A stretch of 64,000 bases of DNA from Lineus longissimus. Its lineage: Eukaryota > Nemertea > Pilidiophora > Heteronemertea > Lineidae. The stretch lies in assembly GCF_910592395.1 (NCBI RefSeq), contig NC_088326.1, positions 2,795,001 through 2,859,000 of the forward strand, in the 5' to 3' direction. The position numbers and the translations under genes were made by a program. Of this stretch, positions 48,111 through 59,893 are shown piece after piece (within the stretch, counting starts at the first letter, position 1; each line of letters starts with the position of its first letter). The notes beneath the pieces were generated by a model. The model worked only from the letters and a program-made list of their open reading frames with translations, was not told the DNA's origin and did not search any database.

Positions 48111-48987
48111 GTATGGGCGGTTATTTCCGCATAAATAGAGGTTGTCTCAAATAGACATTTTGTGTCGTGTTATGACTCGAATAGACCTTTGGTGGCGCTC
48201 GTTTTAACGGAGACGTACCTGAAATAAACATATTGTGTCGTATAGTATCTCAAATAGACATACACTCAAATAAACGTTTTGTGGCGCTCGTATCTCAAAT
48301 AAACATATATTGTCGTGTTTTCAGCTTTTTGTTAATAACTAAAATAGACGTTTGGTGTCGCTTTTCCGCAAAAATGGAAGTTCCCCATATAGACGTTGGG
48401 TGGCGCTGGCGCGCGGCAATTCTGGAGCAAGTTTGGAATTTGTTTATCTGCTACGACGATATTATTGTTATTGCTCTAAGCAGTGCACATGGCTATTTGC
48501 GCGCGTATCTTAGGAAAATCGAGACTTAATATCATTTCATTTTAACTGTAATTGGATTGTCAGTGTATTTAGCTATGGCAGAAGAAGAGAGAAACAAGCG
48601 GAAGCGTAAGATGGTGAACCTATCGCTGTTGCCGTCGTTAAAATTGATTCCAGCGCCACACAACGTCTATTTGGGTAACTTCAATTTTTGCGGAAAAGCG
48701 CCACCAAACGTCTATTCGAATTATTAACAAAAAGCTGAAAACACGACAATGTCTATTTGAGATATGAGCGCCACCAAACGTCTATTTGAGTGTATGTCTA
48801 TTTGAGATACGACACAATATGTTTATTTCAGGTCTACGTTAAAACGAGCGCCACCAAACGTCTTTTTGAGTGTATGTCTATTTGAGATACGACACAATAT
48901 GTTTATTTCAGGTCTCCGTTAAAACGAGCGCCACCAAACGTCTATTCGAGTCATAACACGCCATAAAATGTCTATTTGAGACAACCT
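48111..48987. repeat. Large inverted repeat made of GCGCCACC-AAACGTCTATT arrays
   Basis: The left arm 48111-48405 carries the motif in reverse; the right arm 48652-48987 carries it forward. A 246-bp centre separates them, including GCTATGGCAGAAGAAGAGAG (48574), shared with unit A at 36404. The right arm ends exactly where C1GALT1-block homology with unit A starts (48988). Each arm holds several motif copies interleaved with GACACAATATGTTTATTTC. Confidence 0.75.
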
Positions 48988-49671
48988 CTTCCTGATGTCG
49001 GTCAGTAATTATGATGTTTAGACCATTCTTGATGATATCACTGCAAAAAATAATTTAGAATTTTTCCTCCTTTTGTGCAATTTTAAAAATGAAAACTAGA
49101 AGGGAAGGTGACTGGGCAGCTGACAGCTGGTTAATATTGCCCTTGATAATCAATGGTCCTTTAACTGATCTGATTAAAAATGGAAACAACTCGGCCAACT
49201 CAAGTTCAACGGGGTAGTATTACGGTGCTGTTTTAATGGATTTTAATTCGATCAACTCGACAGCGAGGCCAACGCTACCTCCATTAGGCCTATTCGCCTT
49301 ATAACATAGTCAGATAAGTTTCAGTGATAACTCAGACAAATGATGTATGTATAACACGCATTCTCATATTCTCATGACCACAAACATCATAGCGAATACA
49401 CCCCGGAGAATCAATTTGGGGGGAATACGAACATCTTCTCAGGCCTTCCAGTTTGCCTGTCCTGGGAAAGGAAAATTTATTTGTAGCCCGTGTTGGAGAG
49501 GTTTTCACGAAAGTGAAAAATCTCAAAAACCATAAGGTTTTTTTCAAATTACAACCCATATAATAAATAGTGAAAGTTTCCCTAAATCAACGCCTTGAAA
49601 TCTTCGCCATACTGGACTCCAATGCAGTCCACTGATTTCGTCATCCTGATCGTCCTTCCTCTGTACCCTGG

Positions 49672-50979
49672 ATGTGTTGTTTCTCTTTCAGATCGACACT
49701 TTCGTACCTTGCCCTGGTCCTGACCTCGCTCATCGTGCTGACGGTATATCTGCTCATCCACGATGAAGCGGCAAAGGGAAGGCCGCTCTTCGCAATGAAA
49801 AACCGCCTAGGATTAGGAAAGCACGGTAAGTTTAATAGGCGCGTCGCAAGCAAAAATGCGAAGGCAATTTGACAGGAACCCCAATTGGACCTGATTTGCT
49901 ATGCGCACGCGATCGAGGATGCAGACACTTGGGTAAGTCGATCGGAACAACCCGAGATCTATATCCTGAATAACGTGTGCCGTCACACGATTCGTTTTAC
50001 GTCACAGATTTGCTTCCTTCTGATTCAGTGATTGGTTGAAAGTTTTGCTGATGTCCACTGTGTTGTACGAAAGGTTCAGGAAAAAAGATTTCGCGCCCCG
50101 CCGACTCGGGCCTTTGCGAAGGAACCAGGAGGTTGGTTCTCCCGGAATTAATCACAGTTTTCTTTTACAGGTAAGCCAGTCACAACAGCTAAAAGGAAAC
50201 CCGTTCGTATTCTCTGTTGGATTCTGACAATGCCCACACACTACGCAACCAAAGCAATTAGCGTGAATGAAACCTGGGGAAAGAGATGTAATCGTCTGCT
50301 ATTCGTCTCAACGCCATCCAATCAGACGACAGATCTACCAATAGTGACCTTCAACCTGAAGGAGTCGAGGTCAATTCTGACCAATAAAACCATGCTCGCA
50401 TTTGAATATGTCTATAAGAACCATTTCGACGAGGCTGATTGGTTCATTAAAGCGGATGATGATACCTATGTCATAATGGAAAACCTGCGCCATCTTTTAA
50501 AGGACACCGATCCGGAGAAAAGGATTCATTTTGGCCATCAGTTCAAGGAGAAGAACGACACTTGGTTCAGCGGTGGATCGGGGTATGTTCTTAGCAAAGC
50601 CGCGCTGCGGCGCTACGTGACTCTCGGGCGGAATAACAACACGCTGTGCCCGTGGATATACTCGGAGGACTACTACATGGGCTACTGCATGGCTGCTTTG
50701 GGCGTTACCAACGGCAACACAGGAGATAAAAGCAGAAAACCGAGTTTTCTTCCTCTCGGTTTCGGGACACACCTGTCCAACATAGCTGCAGTCGACTGGT
50801 ATAAAAGAATTTCAACGTCTGCCATAGAAAATGGCGACAACTGCTGCCACAAATACTTGATTTCTATCCACTACGTGTCGCCATTAGAGATGCATAAATT
50901 GGATTGGTTGATTTATCATTTAAGACTGCATCGTCCCTCCTCCCGGCGTCGCGGAGACAGGGATTTCCTAAATCTTTGA
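49672..50979 (+). CDS. C1GALT1: C1GALT1-like core 1 beta-1,3-galactosyltransferase, copy B, 2 exons
   Basis: Tandem paralogue of 38111-39425 with identical structure: exons 49672-49825 and 50171-50979, 320 aa. The Golgi anchor, KADDDTYV, SGGSGYVLSKAALRRYV and HYVSPLEMH blocks are intact. I count about 10 residue differences: RPLF for RPLY, AISVN for AITVN, KEKND for KVKNE, WIYSEDYY for WKNSEDFY, LGFG for LDFG, and YKRIS for YKSYS. They cluster in the C-terminal catalytic half. Its 3' end converges on PCYT2, whose stop codon is only 482 bp away. The same start-codon caveat applies as for copy A. Confidence 0.87.
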
Positions 50980-51461
50980 AACCCCCCATATATCTACGTA
51001 CGCACTATGTATATATATATATACTATACACATATAATGTTTTCCGGAAAAGTGCGGCGAAATAATGTTTGTGTTGGCAAAAACCTTTTTAAAGGTTTTT
51101 CAGCACAAAAACCTCCATTTCATCAACAACCATAACACAGACCAAATAAGTTTAAATACTATAACAGTAGTTCATTTCCATTTCCATAAGTTTACAATAA
51201 TGTATAAACACAAACCCGAAGAAATTTATATACTATAGTTCATCTCCAGTTCCATAAGTTTACATGGTATATATATGTACTAATTTGGCACTTATTATGA
51301 GCTCTGACTAACTATCACCCGCCCCACAAACCCCAACTGAACCAAAAACAATTCTTTCCTGATTTTTGCATTGAATTTGTAATGATTAAGAGACTGCCTA
51401 AAACGGCCGCTGCTTTCATTTTGGTCCACCCTGCATACATCCATCGTTAATGTTGCATGGG

Positions 51462-54400
51462 CTAAATGTACCCCGTCTCGGATGACACCTCCATCCGTTT
51501 CTTCAGTATATTCTGGGCTGCTTCTTCCTTCCGTTGTTTCTCCGCATTTCGTCTCTCGTACAACGGTCTGAAAAGAAAGAAATAAGATTTGTTTGAAGGA
51601 CCGATGTGGTAATTCAGTGGCAGCTATTACTAAACTGTAAGCTGCCAAAATAAACTTTCTTTTGCCGATAGGAAGAAAAATTGAAAAAGCCAAAAACCTT
51701 TGAAATTGTCATCTCGTCGGAAGGGTGCTATGTCATGAATGTTGCACCCCTTAATTTCTATTACACATTTATGTATGTTTCTCCAATTACAAAACATTCA
51801 TCATGTATACGAGAATTTTCGAGATTGAAACACGTATCCGAATAAAGTTATTTCCTTAAATATGCATATTGATTACTGTTATGTTTGCATTTGAAGTCAG
51901 CACGATAGCATTTAGTTTGCCCGCGACGCCGGCGAAACGAGCTCACATCTTTGTAGAGGGATGGGCTTGCCGATCTAAACAGCATTCTAAGAACCAAGCG
52001 AAGCACGCCCACTTTTCTGCCACGTCCTCCGTCCGTACCTGTGAGTGACTATCCGCCAGATGATGTCCTTGGTCCTAACCGAACTTCCACTCTCTAACAT
52101 CTTGAATATACCCATCTTCTTGGCCTCCTGCAAGACAATGTCAATTACGTCTAAAACGACATTCCACATACCACATACAATGAGCCACATTCTGCATACC
52201 AATAAGCAAAATTTCACTGGAAACGAATTTCGTAATTTTACTACATGTAGCTTTATTCGAAAGCCGTAAACACATTTTGTTGGTTCTGACGTAGATAGAA
52301 CAAACACCCAAGACAAGACGATCGTTTCATGTCATTGGGAAGAAAATGGTTGGTTTGATCAAATATCGGTATCTGTGATTTTTACACTCCGAACGCAGAG
52401 GACCTGCCTGCATGTCGCCGAAGAGACTACGAATTGGTGGCTAAAGACCATCAGCGCCGCCATGAGGCACCAACTGGAACAGCGATAGCTAATGCAAAGA
52501 TAGACGAAACGTAGGATCCGAACAGGAAAGACTAAGTTAGCCATCTCAAGGCCGATATCGTCCCAAGGCATCGTAAAGAAGCCTGGAACCAAGGAAATTC
52601 GGGCACAGTACAGAGTAGAGAGGTAATCTCTATCAGCATTTACCTCAAGGGGGTCAGCTGCACCAATCTTTGACACCGAACTGCCTATATTGGCATCTCC
52701 ACGGACAACAAGAGATATCTGAAAACAATCCGAAAATGCAATACCGTCAATCGAAATAGGGTATCGGCCAATGGCACCCCAGTACGCCGCACACGGGGTA
52801 CGCAACAAAGCTCAGGTCAGTGCCGCTCGCCAACTCTGAGTCTGCCTCACGATTGGCCACTAGTAATGGCAACACACTGGCGACCAGGCGTGTAAGAGAG
52901 ACAACGTAATTTAAAGAGCGTGGTCGTCGATTTTCAAGCATGATTTCATTATTGAATTAATTCTGCTGGTTCTAGTTTATATAAAACTTTCTTACAGTTT
53001 CCTACGGTCATACGGTATGATAATGCGATCAATACGTCTACCTTATTTGTTTTTAGAAATTCGGGCGTCAGATACTCCGGCGCTCCAATAAGGACATCAC
53101 TGACGTATCGCAGGGACAGCAGGTTCAGCGCCCGTTCCAGAAGGCCCATAATGGGAAAGTTTAGCCCCTTCTTCTCCTGGATAACGCAATCATGATACAA
53201 GCCAACGAGAAGGTACCCGCCCTCCTTGGACGCAGCTTCCAGGAAATTAACATGACCGATGTCTGAGGTCAGGGGTCAAGGTCATTGCAATACGCAGTCT
53301 GCCGACGAGGTTTGTTGCTCGACCGCACGGACGGTCATATTTTGCCTGCCCCAACAACTCTTGTGCACATGTACATTGGCACATCCGTGCGTGGACCAGT
53401 TTTATTGATAGCTGGATGGTGGTCAACGATCCCAGCACTATTTTATCGCCCTATGAGCGATGGCAATGTACATGTGCCGTGCCATTTGTTTTCGAATCGA
53501 CCAATCACCACACGCGTAACATAATCTGTCACGTGGTAATAAATTGATATAAAAGTGTGTTTACTTTCGGCTTCTTGAACGAAAACCTTCCATTTCGCAT
53601 TCACATCCGTCGCTTTGAAGATAGGGACGGCGGACATGGCCGGTAAAGAAGTAGAAATGTCTTCTGGAAATCCTCGCATCCTTCGTTTCCCGGCCATAGA
53701 ATGCGCCGCGAGCTTTCAGTCAATTTTTCTTTTATTTGGGTTTACACAATTTTCAAAGGATACGAAGCAGATCGTAGTTGCCCGGTGCGTACACAATCTT
53801 GTCCTCTGGCTCCGGCCGCCGCCCCGTCGAGAAACTCTGGATGAGATTGGCAGTGACGGGAACGTCGTTGTTTTTTTGGAATGTTTTGAGTTTTTTCAGG
53901 TCGGCATCCTGGGAAGATGAGAGAGGGCATTTGCAATAACTCGAAGATTTGAGCCAGCTTGTGCGAGGATTTTTTTCAACATGGCCTGCGAATTATAAGC
54001 AACTATTCGCCCACATTCTATCCTACCCGCACTGTTACTAATTGTCTGGACTACATGTACTTTATAAGTGACAATGTGACTTGACTAATGTACTGGACTG
54101 CAACTCACTAATGATGTGACTGGACTACTCACTGATGATGTAACTGGACTGGATTCTCTCTGGCTGGCTAAGCCATGGTGTGTTTGAGTCATCAATAAGA
54201 TTCGACCAACTAAGTCCGTCGTCGAGATGAAGCTTGTTCGCTTGAAATTCCTGAAATTGATATTCAAACAAATCTAAAAAAGCATGAAAGTGGTAATTGT
54301 CGGCTACGTCACGAAACTCGGCATTTCTCCGCCCCCAGGTACACTGGTGACCACAACGCTCGAATGTACGCAATGAACACACCACTCATTTATGAAGACC

Positions 54401-57400
54401 TAATTTTCTTTGCGCCAATTATGAAGTTAATGTCTCATAACTTTTGGTTTATGTATCATTTATCAATCTGTAAACGATCCATGCTTGTCTCCAAAAGAGG
54501 GTTTAAATTCACCGAGAAAGAATTCTGCGTCAGTTTTTTTATCGGAAAAGCTTACTTGAATCGGCCGGCCTGTCGAAGGTGTTCATGAGTATCCCGGCCG
54601 TCAGCGGTGAAGCTTAGATCGTCTGCAAAAGAAGAGCATTAAAAGAAACTGGGGACACCACACCATCATCTCAGTCACGTCACGTCTCGGACGGGATTCT
54701 CGCCGGCTACTTCTCGCAATCTGCGTGAGGTGACAAGATCCAAGAAGAACTTGTCGTCATTTATTGTGAGCAAGATAGAAACGTCTGTCGAAACGAACTT
54801 TCCCTTTGAGTTTTTCCATTAAAAATATATTTGTTCAGAGTGTATTTCAAAAACGATCCGAATTAAAAGCCTGCTACGGGAGGATGCAAATATGACCGAA
54901 AACTTACCGCCATGCACAAGAAAATCCGCACCGATGCTGTCTAGTAGTGAAATCGGGTTCATATAGGGGGCGTTCTCGTAAACCTCGTCCACCCACTTGA
55001 TGGCTCGGGCAATCTTGCACCTCTCCTGTTCATTGTAGACGGGCGGGCCTTTGTTTTCAGAGATCAGATCTGGGGGCGGATTGGAGATAAAAAGTCCTCA
55101 AGCAGAGGCAGACAATATGGCCGGACACTTTTCCCAAGGGGACATTTTCTACTTCTACAGTGGCATAAGCCCCATGCATTTAGGAAAGCCAGTTAACCAC
55201 ACAATAGAGCCGATTCGACTACCGCCTAGAAGTCCGTTATCCTGACCACACTCTCGCTACCGGTGTCATTTCTAAAATATAGACATCTGCATTTGCGCGC
55301 AGGTTCTTGTTGATTTTATGATGACTCCCCTAGTCGCTCTGGCTAAACCAGGTGAAAGTCAGTACGATTTAGCAACATATCGAATGCTGTACATTCGGCC
55401 ACGTGTCGCGTCGGTGCAATTTTGATTGAGCTACTTCTGTCAAACTCTCCGATCTAGCTATGCCGTGGTATCTCCCGGCAAACTCGAATCGGGGAGTTTA
55501 TACGGACCCAGACCAGACCAGAACAGACCAGATCACATTTAGGCCTACGCGGCAGACAAATCTAGTCCGATCCGGATCGATCTGCATGTAGATCTGTTTG
55601 GTCCCGTGTAAACGGCCCTGGTTGTCACCTGAATTGGTGATATCTCTCGCCATCAGGAGATATTTGCCTGATAGAGTAACTTACGATCGGGATGGAGTCC
55701 GACGATTAGATGGTCGCCGAGTTGTTTCGCCTGAAAATCAGGAGGAGAAACTGTTGCCCAAGGAATTTTTTAGACAATCGGACAATTTGGGGAGACGTTG
55801 GTAAGTCCACCCCTTTCAGCGAACCATAACATGCAGAAAAAACTAAAGAACGCCCTCTATTGCCAATTTACCGAATCAAAAAATCCATGTAAAACTTACT
55901 ACAGCATCAGTGCTCAACTTTACACGAAATGTTTAATTCATCTTATCCTAGATGTGCAAAATCTTTGGTTATTTTGGTGTACACATGTACTAACTAAATA
56001 TACATGCTTTCTAATTCTCCACCGCTTACCTGTCTGCATGCATTTGCGTGGCCATAGTGGACCAAGTCAAAGCTGCGAAAGAGAGAAAAACAAGAGCATA
56101 TCAAAAGAAAAGAATATTTCGAAATTTTAGTACCAGGATGCTTTTCAATTATTTTTGGACAATAAGGGGAACACTGAGCAATGAAAGTACTCGAAACCAT
56201 GCACTGAACGGGGCCCTTCATACGCGAGAAGCGAGGAAGAAAAATGCTTTTACTGAAAATGATCGCAAGGTAATTTGGCCAGCCGAACGATGAACTGGCA
56301 CATTTTTTTGTCCTGTTTTGAGAGCCGCTTGCTGAACAGCACTGAAACTCAATCATAAAAGTCTTCCGGAGACTTTACAACAGATTAGCCAATCAGAGAG
56401 CAGTGACGTCATATTGGACGCGCATAATTAACAATGGCGGAGTCTCGCTCTCGATTCACTTTCTTTTACAAACTCGCGTTTTTGTCAATAATCGATGAAG
56501 ATGTATATACACGTGTATGGCAAGCCAGAGTGGACACAATTCGTATTTTATATCCTTATATATTGTTATTTTATGTGGATATATATTCATATTTTATGTC
56601 CATATATATTCCGACCAATCAGAATGAATTTCTTTATATGCACAATAATTCATTTTATATACACATAAATTCCATTTTATGTCCACATAAAATCCGATTT
56701 TATGTCCATATAAATTAGATTATATCTACACATAAATTAGACCGGACGAATTTATCACCACATAAATTCCCATTTTATATGGACATAAAATCAGCCAATC
56801 AGAATGCCGCTTTATATGTGCTTGTATATTCCACTTCCGTATTACCCGCATAACTTAAAGAAACAGCGCATCCGATGTTCTATCTACAGAATCGATGCAT
56901 AGTCATATTATCCAGAGGAAGCAGTAGCGCAGTGGAAGAGAGTTTGCCTCATGATCAAGCGCGGGCCGCGAGTTCGACTCCCGGCCAAGTCACTGCTTGG
57001 TTCCCCAACTGGTCGAGTTCAACTTCAAGTGAGCGGCTTCTGGTTGCTCCTGGCTAAATCTCACGCCCAACTTGTCACTTTAAAGGGGTCTGCCGCTCGT
57101 AACTACTTGTGGTCCAGTTAAATAGAAATCCATTAGTGCAGTTATTGTGAATACAAATTTGTTTAAACTTGGTATTCATAGCATTTGTATATCAGTCTAC
57201 ACAACGGCAATGTTGAAATATATATTTAATATGTAATTTGGCAATAGAGCATTTTCAATTCTATTACATGGTGATTATTGCAACATTTACTACAATTCTC
57301 CAGGAGCCCGTAATTGTGATGGTCTATTTTCCGGTTCTGTTATGAGTCATTTACAGTTAATTCCCCCACGACAGACGGAGTGCTATGAAAACAACTGAAA

Positions 57401-58330
57401 TAGTATAGACACAGTGATGTTTATTTGTACATGATATCATGATTATAGTATTTACAGGCTACAGCTGGGATATTTCATCGACTAAGCCCTTTCACATCTT
57501 TGTGTCACATACCCGTAAAAAACTTACGTGTGTTGTTTTATGAAGTTCAGTATGATTTCAAAGATTTCAAAGGCGGAAGTAAAGTCTTTGATTTCCAGAG
57601 AATAGACCCCCACCCTTGAAATTGGCATTCACTTACGATTTTGAATGAGTTCTAATTGCTTTAGGATTTCATATTCTAGCCAAAAATGGTGGTGCTTGCA
57701 TGTGGTCAACCCTCAATACAGACAAAATTGAAATTGTGATGACAAGTATGGCGTCTGACTTCTTGATTTTTCATCCTCTCTTTCAGGGCCTTTTATTACT
57801 TGATGATTAATTGCCTCCTTCATTATCAGATTATGCTTTTGTGATGAAGCTAACACACGTAAAAGGCTTTATAACTGAGCGACTGCGACAGTTTTTCGAC
57901 GAATTTCTATAATCTTCGCCTCCGCCAATAGTGACTAAACCGCAAAGGTCCTGGCGATTTGAAACAGAAAACAACTTTTAAACAAAGAACGCGTTCACTA
58001 TCTATGGCTGGGCCTATACCCAATGCCATAACCTTCCATTACTTATGTTACTGGTATGGCTCATATACTAGTCATCATGTTGATCTAACTTATAGTGCAA
58101 TGCAGCTACCCTAAGCCATAACATAGCAAAACTTCACCGGGCCAGTTGCTTTGCTCAAGCTTTGCTTGACTCAGTCAAAGGGCCTAGAGAGGTTGGAAAA
58201 TTCTTAGAGTAAGCTGCCTCTCAAAGAGAAAATCAAATGATAAACATAAAACATACCATCCGTCAAGATACATCCTAACTTTCTTTTTATTTCCTCCATC
58301 TTTTCCGACCGCCATTCCATCGTCCGCCAT
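51462..58330 (-). CDS. PCYT2: Ethanolamine-phosphate cytidylyltransferase, complete, 11 exons
   Basis: Makes CDP-ethanolamine from CTP and phosphoethanolamine, the rate-limiting step of the Kennedy pathway to phosphatidylethanolamine. Exons: 58330-58257, 56072-56030, 55730-55685, 55069-54908, 54622-54556, 54250-54133, 53908-53764, 53262-53042, 52718-52644, 52127-52039, 51567-51462; 1146 nt, 381 aa (human 389). The N-terminal domain has DGCFDLVHYGHAN (HYGH 30-33), LGDHLIVGLH, VDEVYENAPY, FLVHGDDLSFTADGRDTHE and ISTTDLVGRILLM. The second domain has YDLLHIGHVNFLEAA (HIGH 219-222, assembled across an intron), FPIMGLLERALNLLSLRYV, VLIGAPEYLT and KKMGIFKMLESGSS. CTP-binding HxGH motifs are thus kept in both halves. 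The last exon lies in unit B of the tandem duplication. Intron 1 contains a SINE and other repeats. Confidence 0.95.
56540..56830. repeat. AT-rich foldback array of ATAAAATCC/TTTTATGTCCA motifs (PCYT2 intron 1)
   Basis: About a dozen imperfect copies of TTTTATGTCCATAT or its complement alternate in both orientations. ACCAATCAGAATG and GCCAATCAGAATG appear near the two sides. Likely a decayed, internally palindromic MITE. Confidence 0.55.
56922..57080 (+). mobile_element. tRNA-derived SINE (PCYT2 intron 1)
   Basis: The head has a pol III A box (TAGCGCAGTGG) and B box (GAGTTCGACTCCCGG) at tRNA spacing, and AAGCAGT/ACTGCTT can pair as a 7-bp acceptor stem. The T arm is imperfect and the sequence runs on past the tRNA end into an unrelated body (CCAACTGGTCGAGTTCAAC). 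That argues for a SINE rather than a functional tRNA gene. Confidence 0.65.
57082..57250 (+). repeat. Dispersed TIR-element family, 5' half only
   Basis: Starts AAAGGGGTCTGCCGCTCGTA and GTGGTCCAGTTAAATAGAAA like 34685-35010, but lacks the CCGTAGGCCCTAG block and stops after GGCAATAGAGCATT. It shares that breakpoint and deletion with 58680-58825, defining a second subfamily. It directly follows the SINE. Confidence 0.6.
57595..57725 (+). repeat. Dispersed repeat, copy 2 of 3 (PCYT2 intron 1)
   Basis: Related to 11485-11595 and 59235-59375 through ACCCTTGAAATTGGCATTCA, TTTAGGATTTCATATTCTAG and GGTCAACCCTC. Noncoding, diverged. Confidence 0.5.
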
Positions 58331-58679
58331 AACTGAACTGCCGAACCAACAACGCCAGCGCCAACCCAATTCGACCTCAGATCAGATAAGAAATAGCTAA
58401 ATATAACTCGATGTATCCAGGTGGTTACCAATGGTAACCAGAGGCTATAGTTTCGAATGCAGAGATGGTAAGAGACATATAAAACTCAACTGTACCATTA
58501 TCTGATTATAGGTGTATAAAAAACAAAAGCCCGAGGAGAGATAATGTTTGCTCTGTGGAAGTGGTGTAGAAGATGAAACTCATTTCTTTATGCAACGTAC
58601 AAAAATATGCACGAACTCGCACGGATCATCTTGAAGCCATCGATATCTTAATTGATTAAAAGGGATTCTCAGATTTAGT

Positions 58680-58825
58680 AGTCCAGTTAAATAGAAATCC
58701 ATTAGTGCAGTTATTGTGAATACAAATTTGTTTAAACTTGGTATTCATAGTATTTGTATATCAGTCTACACAACGGCAATGTTGAAATATATATTTAATA
58801 TGTAATTTGGCAATAGAGCATTGAA
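58680..58825 (+). repeat. Dispersed TIR-element family, internal fragment
   Basis: Nearly identical to 57113-57255, from GTCCAGTTAAATAGAAATCC through GGCAATAGAGCATT. It lacks the terminal inverted repeats. Confidence 0.6.
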
Positions 58826-59234
58826 AAAAACTTTGTAAAATTCTAAATTCTGAGACACATTCCATTAGGTTTAAAACTGGAACATATCTTAATAAGACTA
58901 TATGGGATTTAAGGAGTAATTTACTATCACCCGAGCAACAGCAAGCTCAGGTCTGACATATCACTTATTCTCTCCTTTTTAACTACATGTATACTCTGTA
59001 TTTTGTACTATAATCTGTGTTCTGTATTTTGCCATAGTATCCTTGTATACATTAAGCACAATAAATATTATATATTAAATATTATTATAAATATTATATA
59101 TTAAAGCTGAATAGGGCCTACATTAAGTTTTCAAATTGCCAAATTGGAGGCCAAGGTAACACAGGCTGGTGCATTTTAGCCAACACTTGGTATCCTATAG
59201 TCCTTCAAAATGAAAAGAATGTCAATTTCAGGGG

Positions 59235-59375
59235 TGGGAGTATCCCAACCTCGAAATTGGCATGACTTAATCGTTTCTTATCTAAGGAGTTCTCATTGCA
59301 TTCGGATTTCAAGTTCTAGCCCCATGGTGCTGCTTATGGTCAACCCTTGGTAACTGCAGAGCTGAAGGACGGATG
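59235..59375 (+). repeat. Dispersed repeat, copy 3 of 3
   Basis: Shares CTCGAAATTGGCATGACTTA, GGATTTCAAGTTCTAGCC and GGTCAACCCT with the copies at 11485 and 57595. Confidence 0.45.
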
Positions 59376-59769
59376 ATCACCTTGGCGGGACTGAATCCTC
59401 ACTGAATGATATAGCTTCTGAACTCGCCCCAGTGCCGAAATTTAAAAATGTCGTTGTAAGGAACGAAATCAGCGCCTCTAGTGTCAAGATTTATAATCTC
59501 CGAACAGACGCAATTTTAATTGATTTTTCATCGTTGCGCCAATTTTAATAAAGGTATCGAACGAAAGTCACTTGAAACTCGCCAAAAGTGGTACTACATC
59601 TCCAAATTGGCATTAAGGTCAATAATTTTATTATTGACATTGATTGCTAAGCTTTACAGACAACGCACGTCAATCCCTTGACGAATCCCTTGACGACCCA
59701 CTATCAATTCCGGTGATCACTTTTGAACACCGAAATAAATCACTTATTGAAGAAGTAATGGTGTTCTCC

Positions 59770-59893
59770 TTTGTGTCTACACCAATGTTCTAGTCTTGAA
59801 CACTAAGATCCATGTGTCCACACCAGTGTTCAAGTCCTGAGGACTGATGTTATCCATGTATCTACAACAGTGTTCTAGTCCTGAAACACTAAA
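59770..59893 (+). repeat. Degenerate tandem repeat, about 3 copies of 50 bp
   Basis: Blocks TCTACACCAATGTTCTAGTC, TCCACACCAGTGTTCAAGTC and TCTACAACAGTGTTCTAGTC recur at about 50-bp spacing. Noncoding. Confidence 0.6.

Larger units (their letters stand above)
40444..51987 (+). repeat. Tandem segmental duplication, unit B
   Basis: Counterpart of unit A. It starts at the junction where unit A homology ends (40443/40444), aligns again at 40530-40752, then holds about 3.5 kb absent from A (40758-44261) before homology resumes. That extra DNA is mainly nested inverted-repeat elements. The C1GALT1-like copy B and the working last exon of PCYT2 lie in its final 3 kb. Confidence 0.82.

Noticed and set aside
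56929-57000. A tRNA gene with A and B boxes.
   Set aside because: T-arm pairing is imperfect, the sequence continues into a non-tRNA body and it sits among repeats; a SINE fits better.
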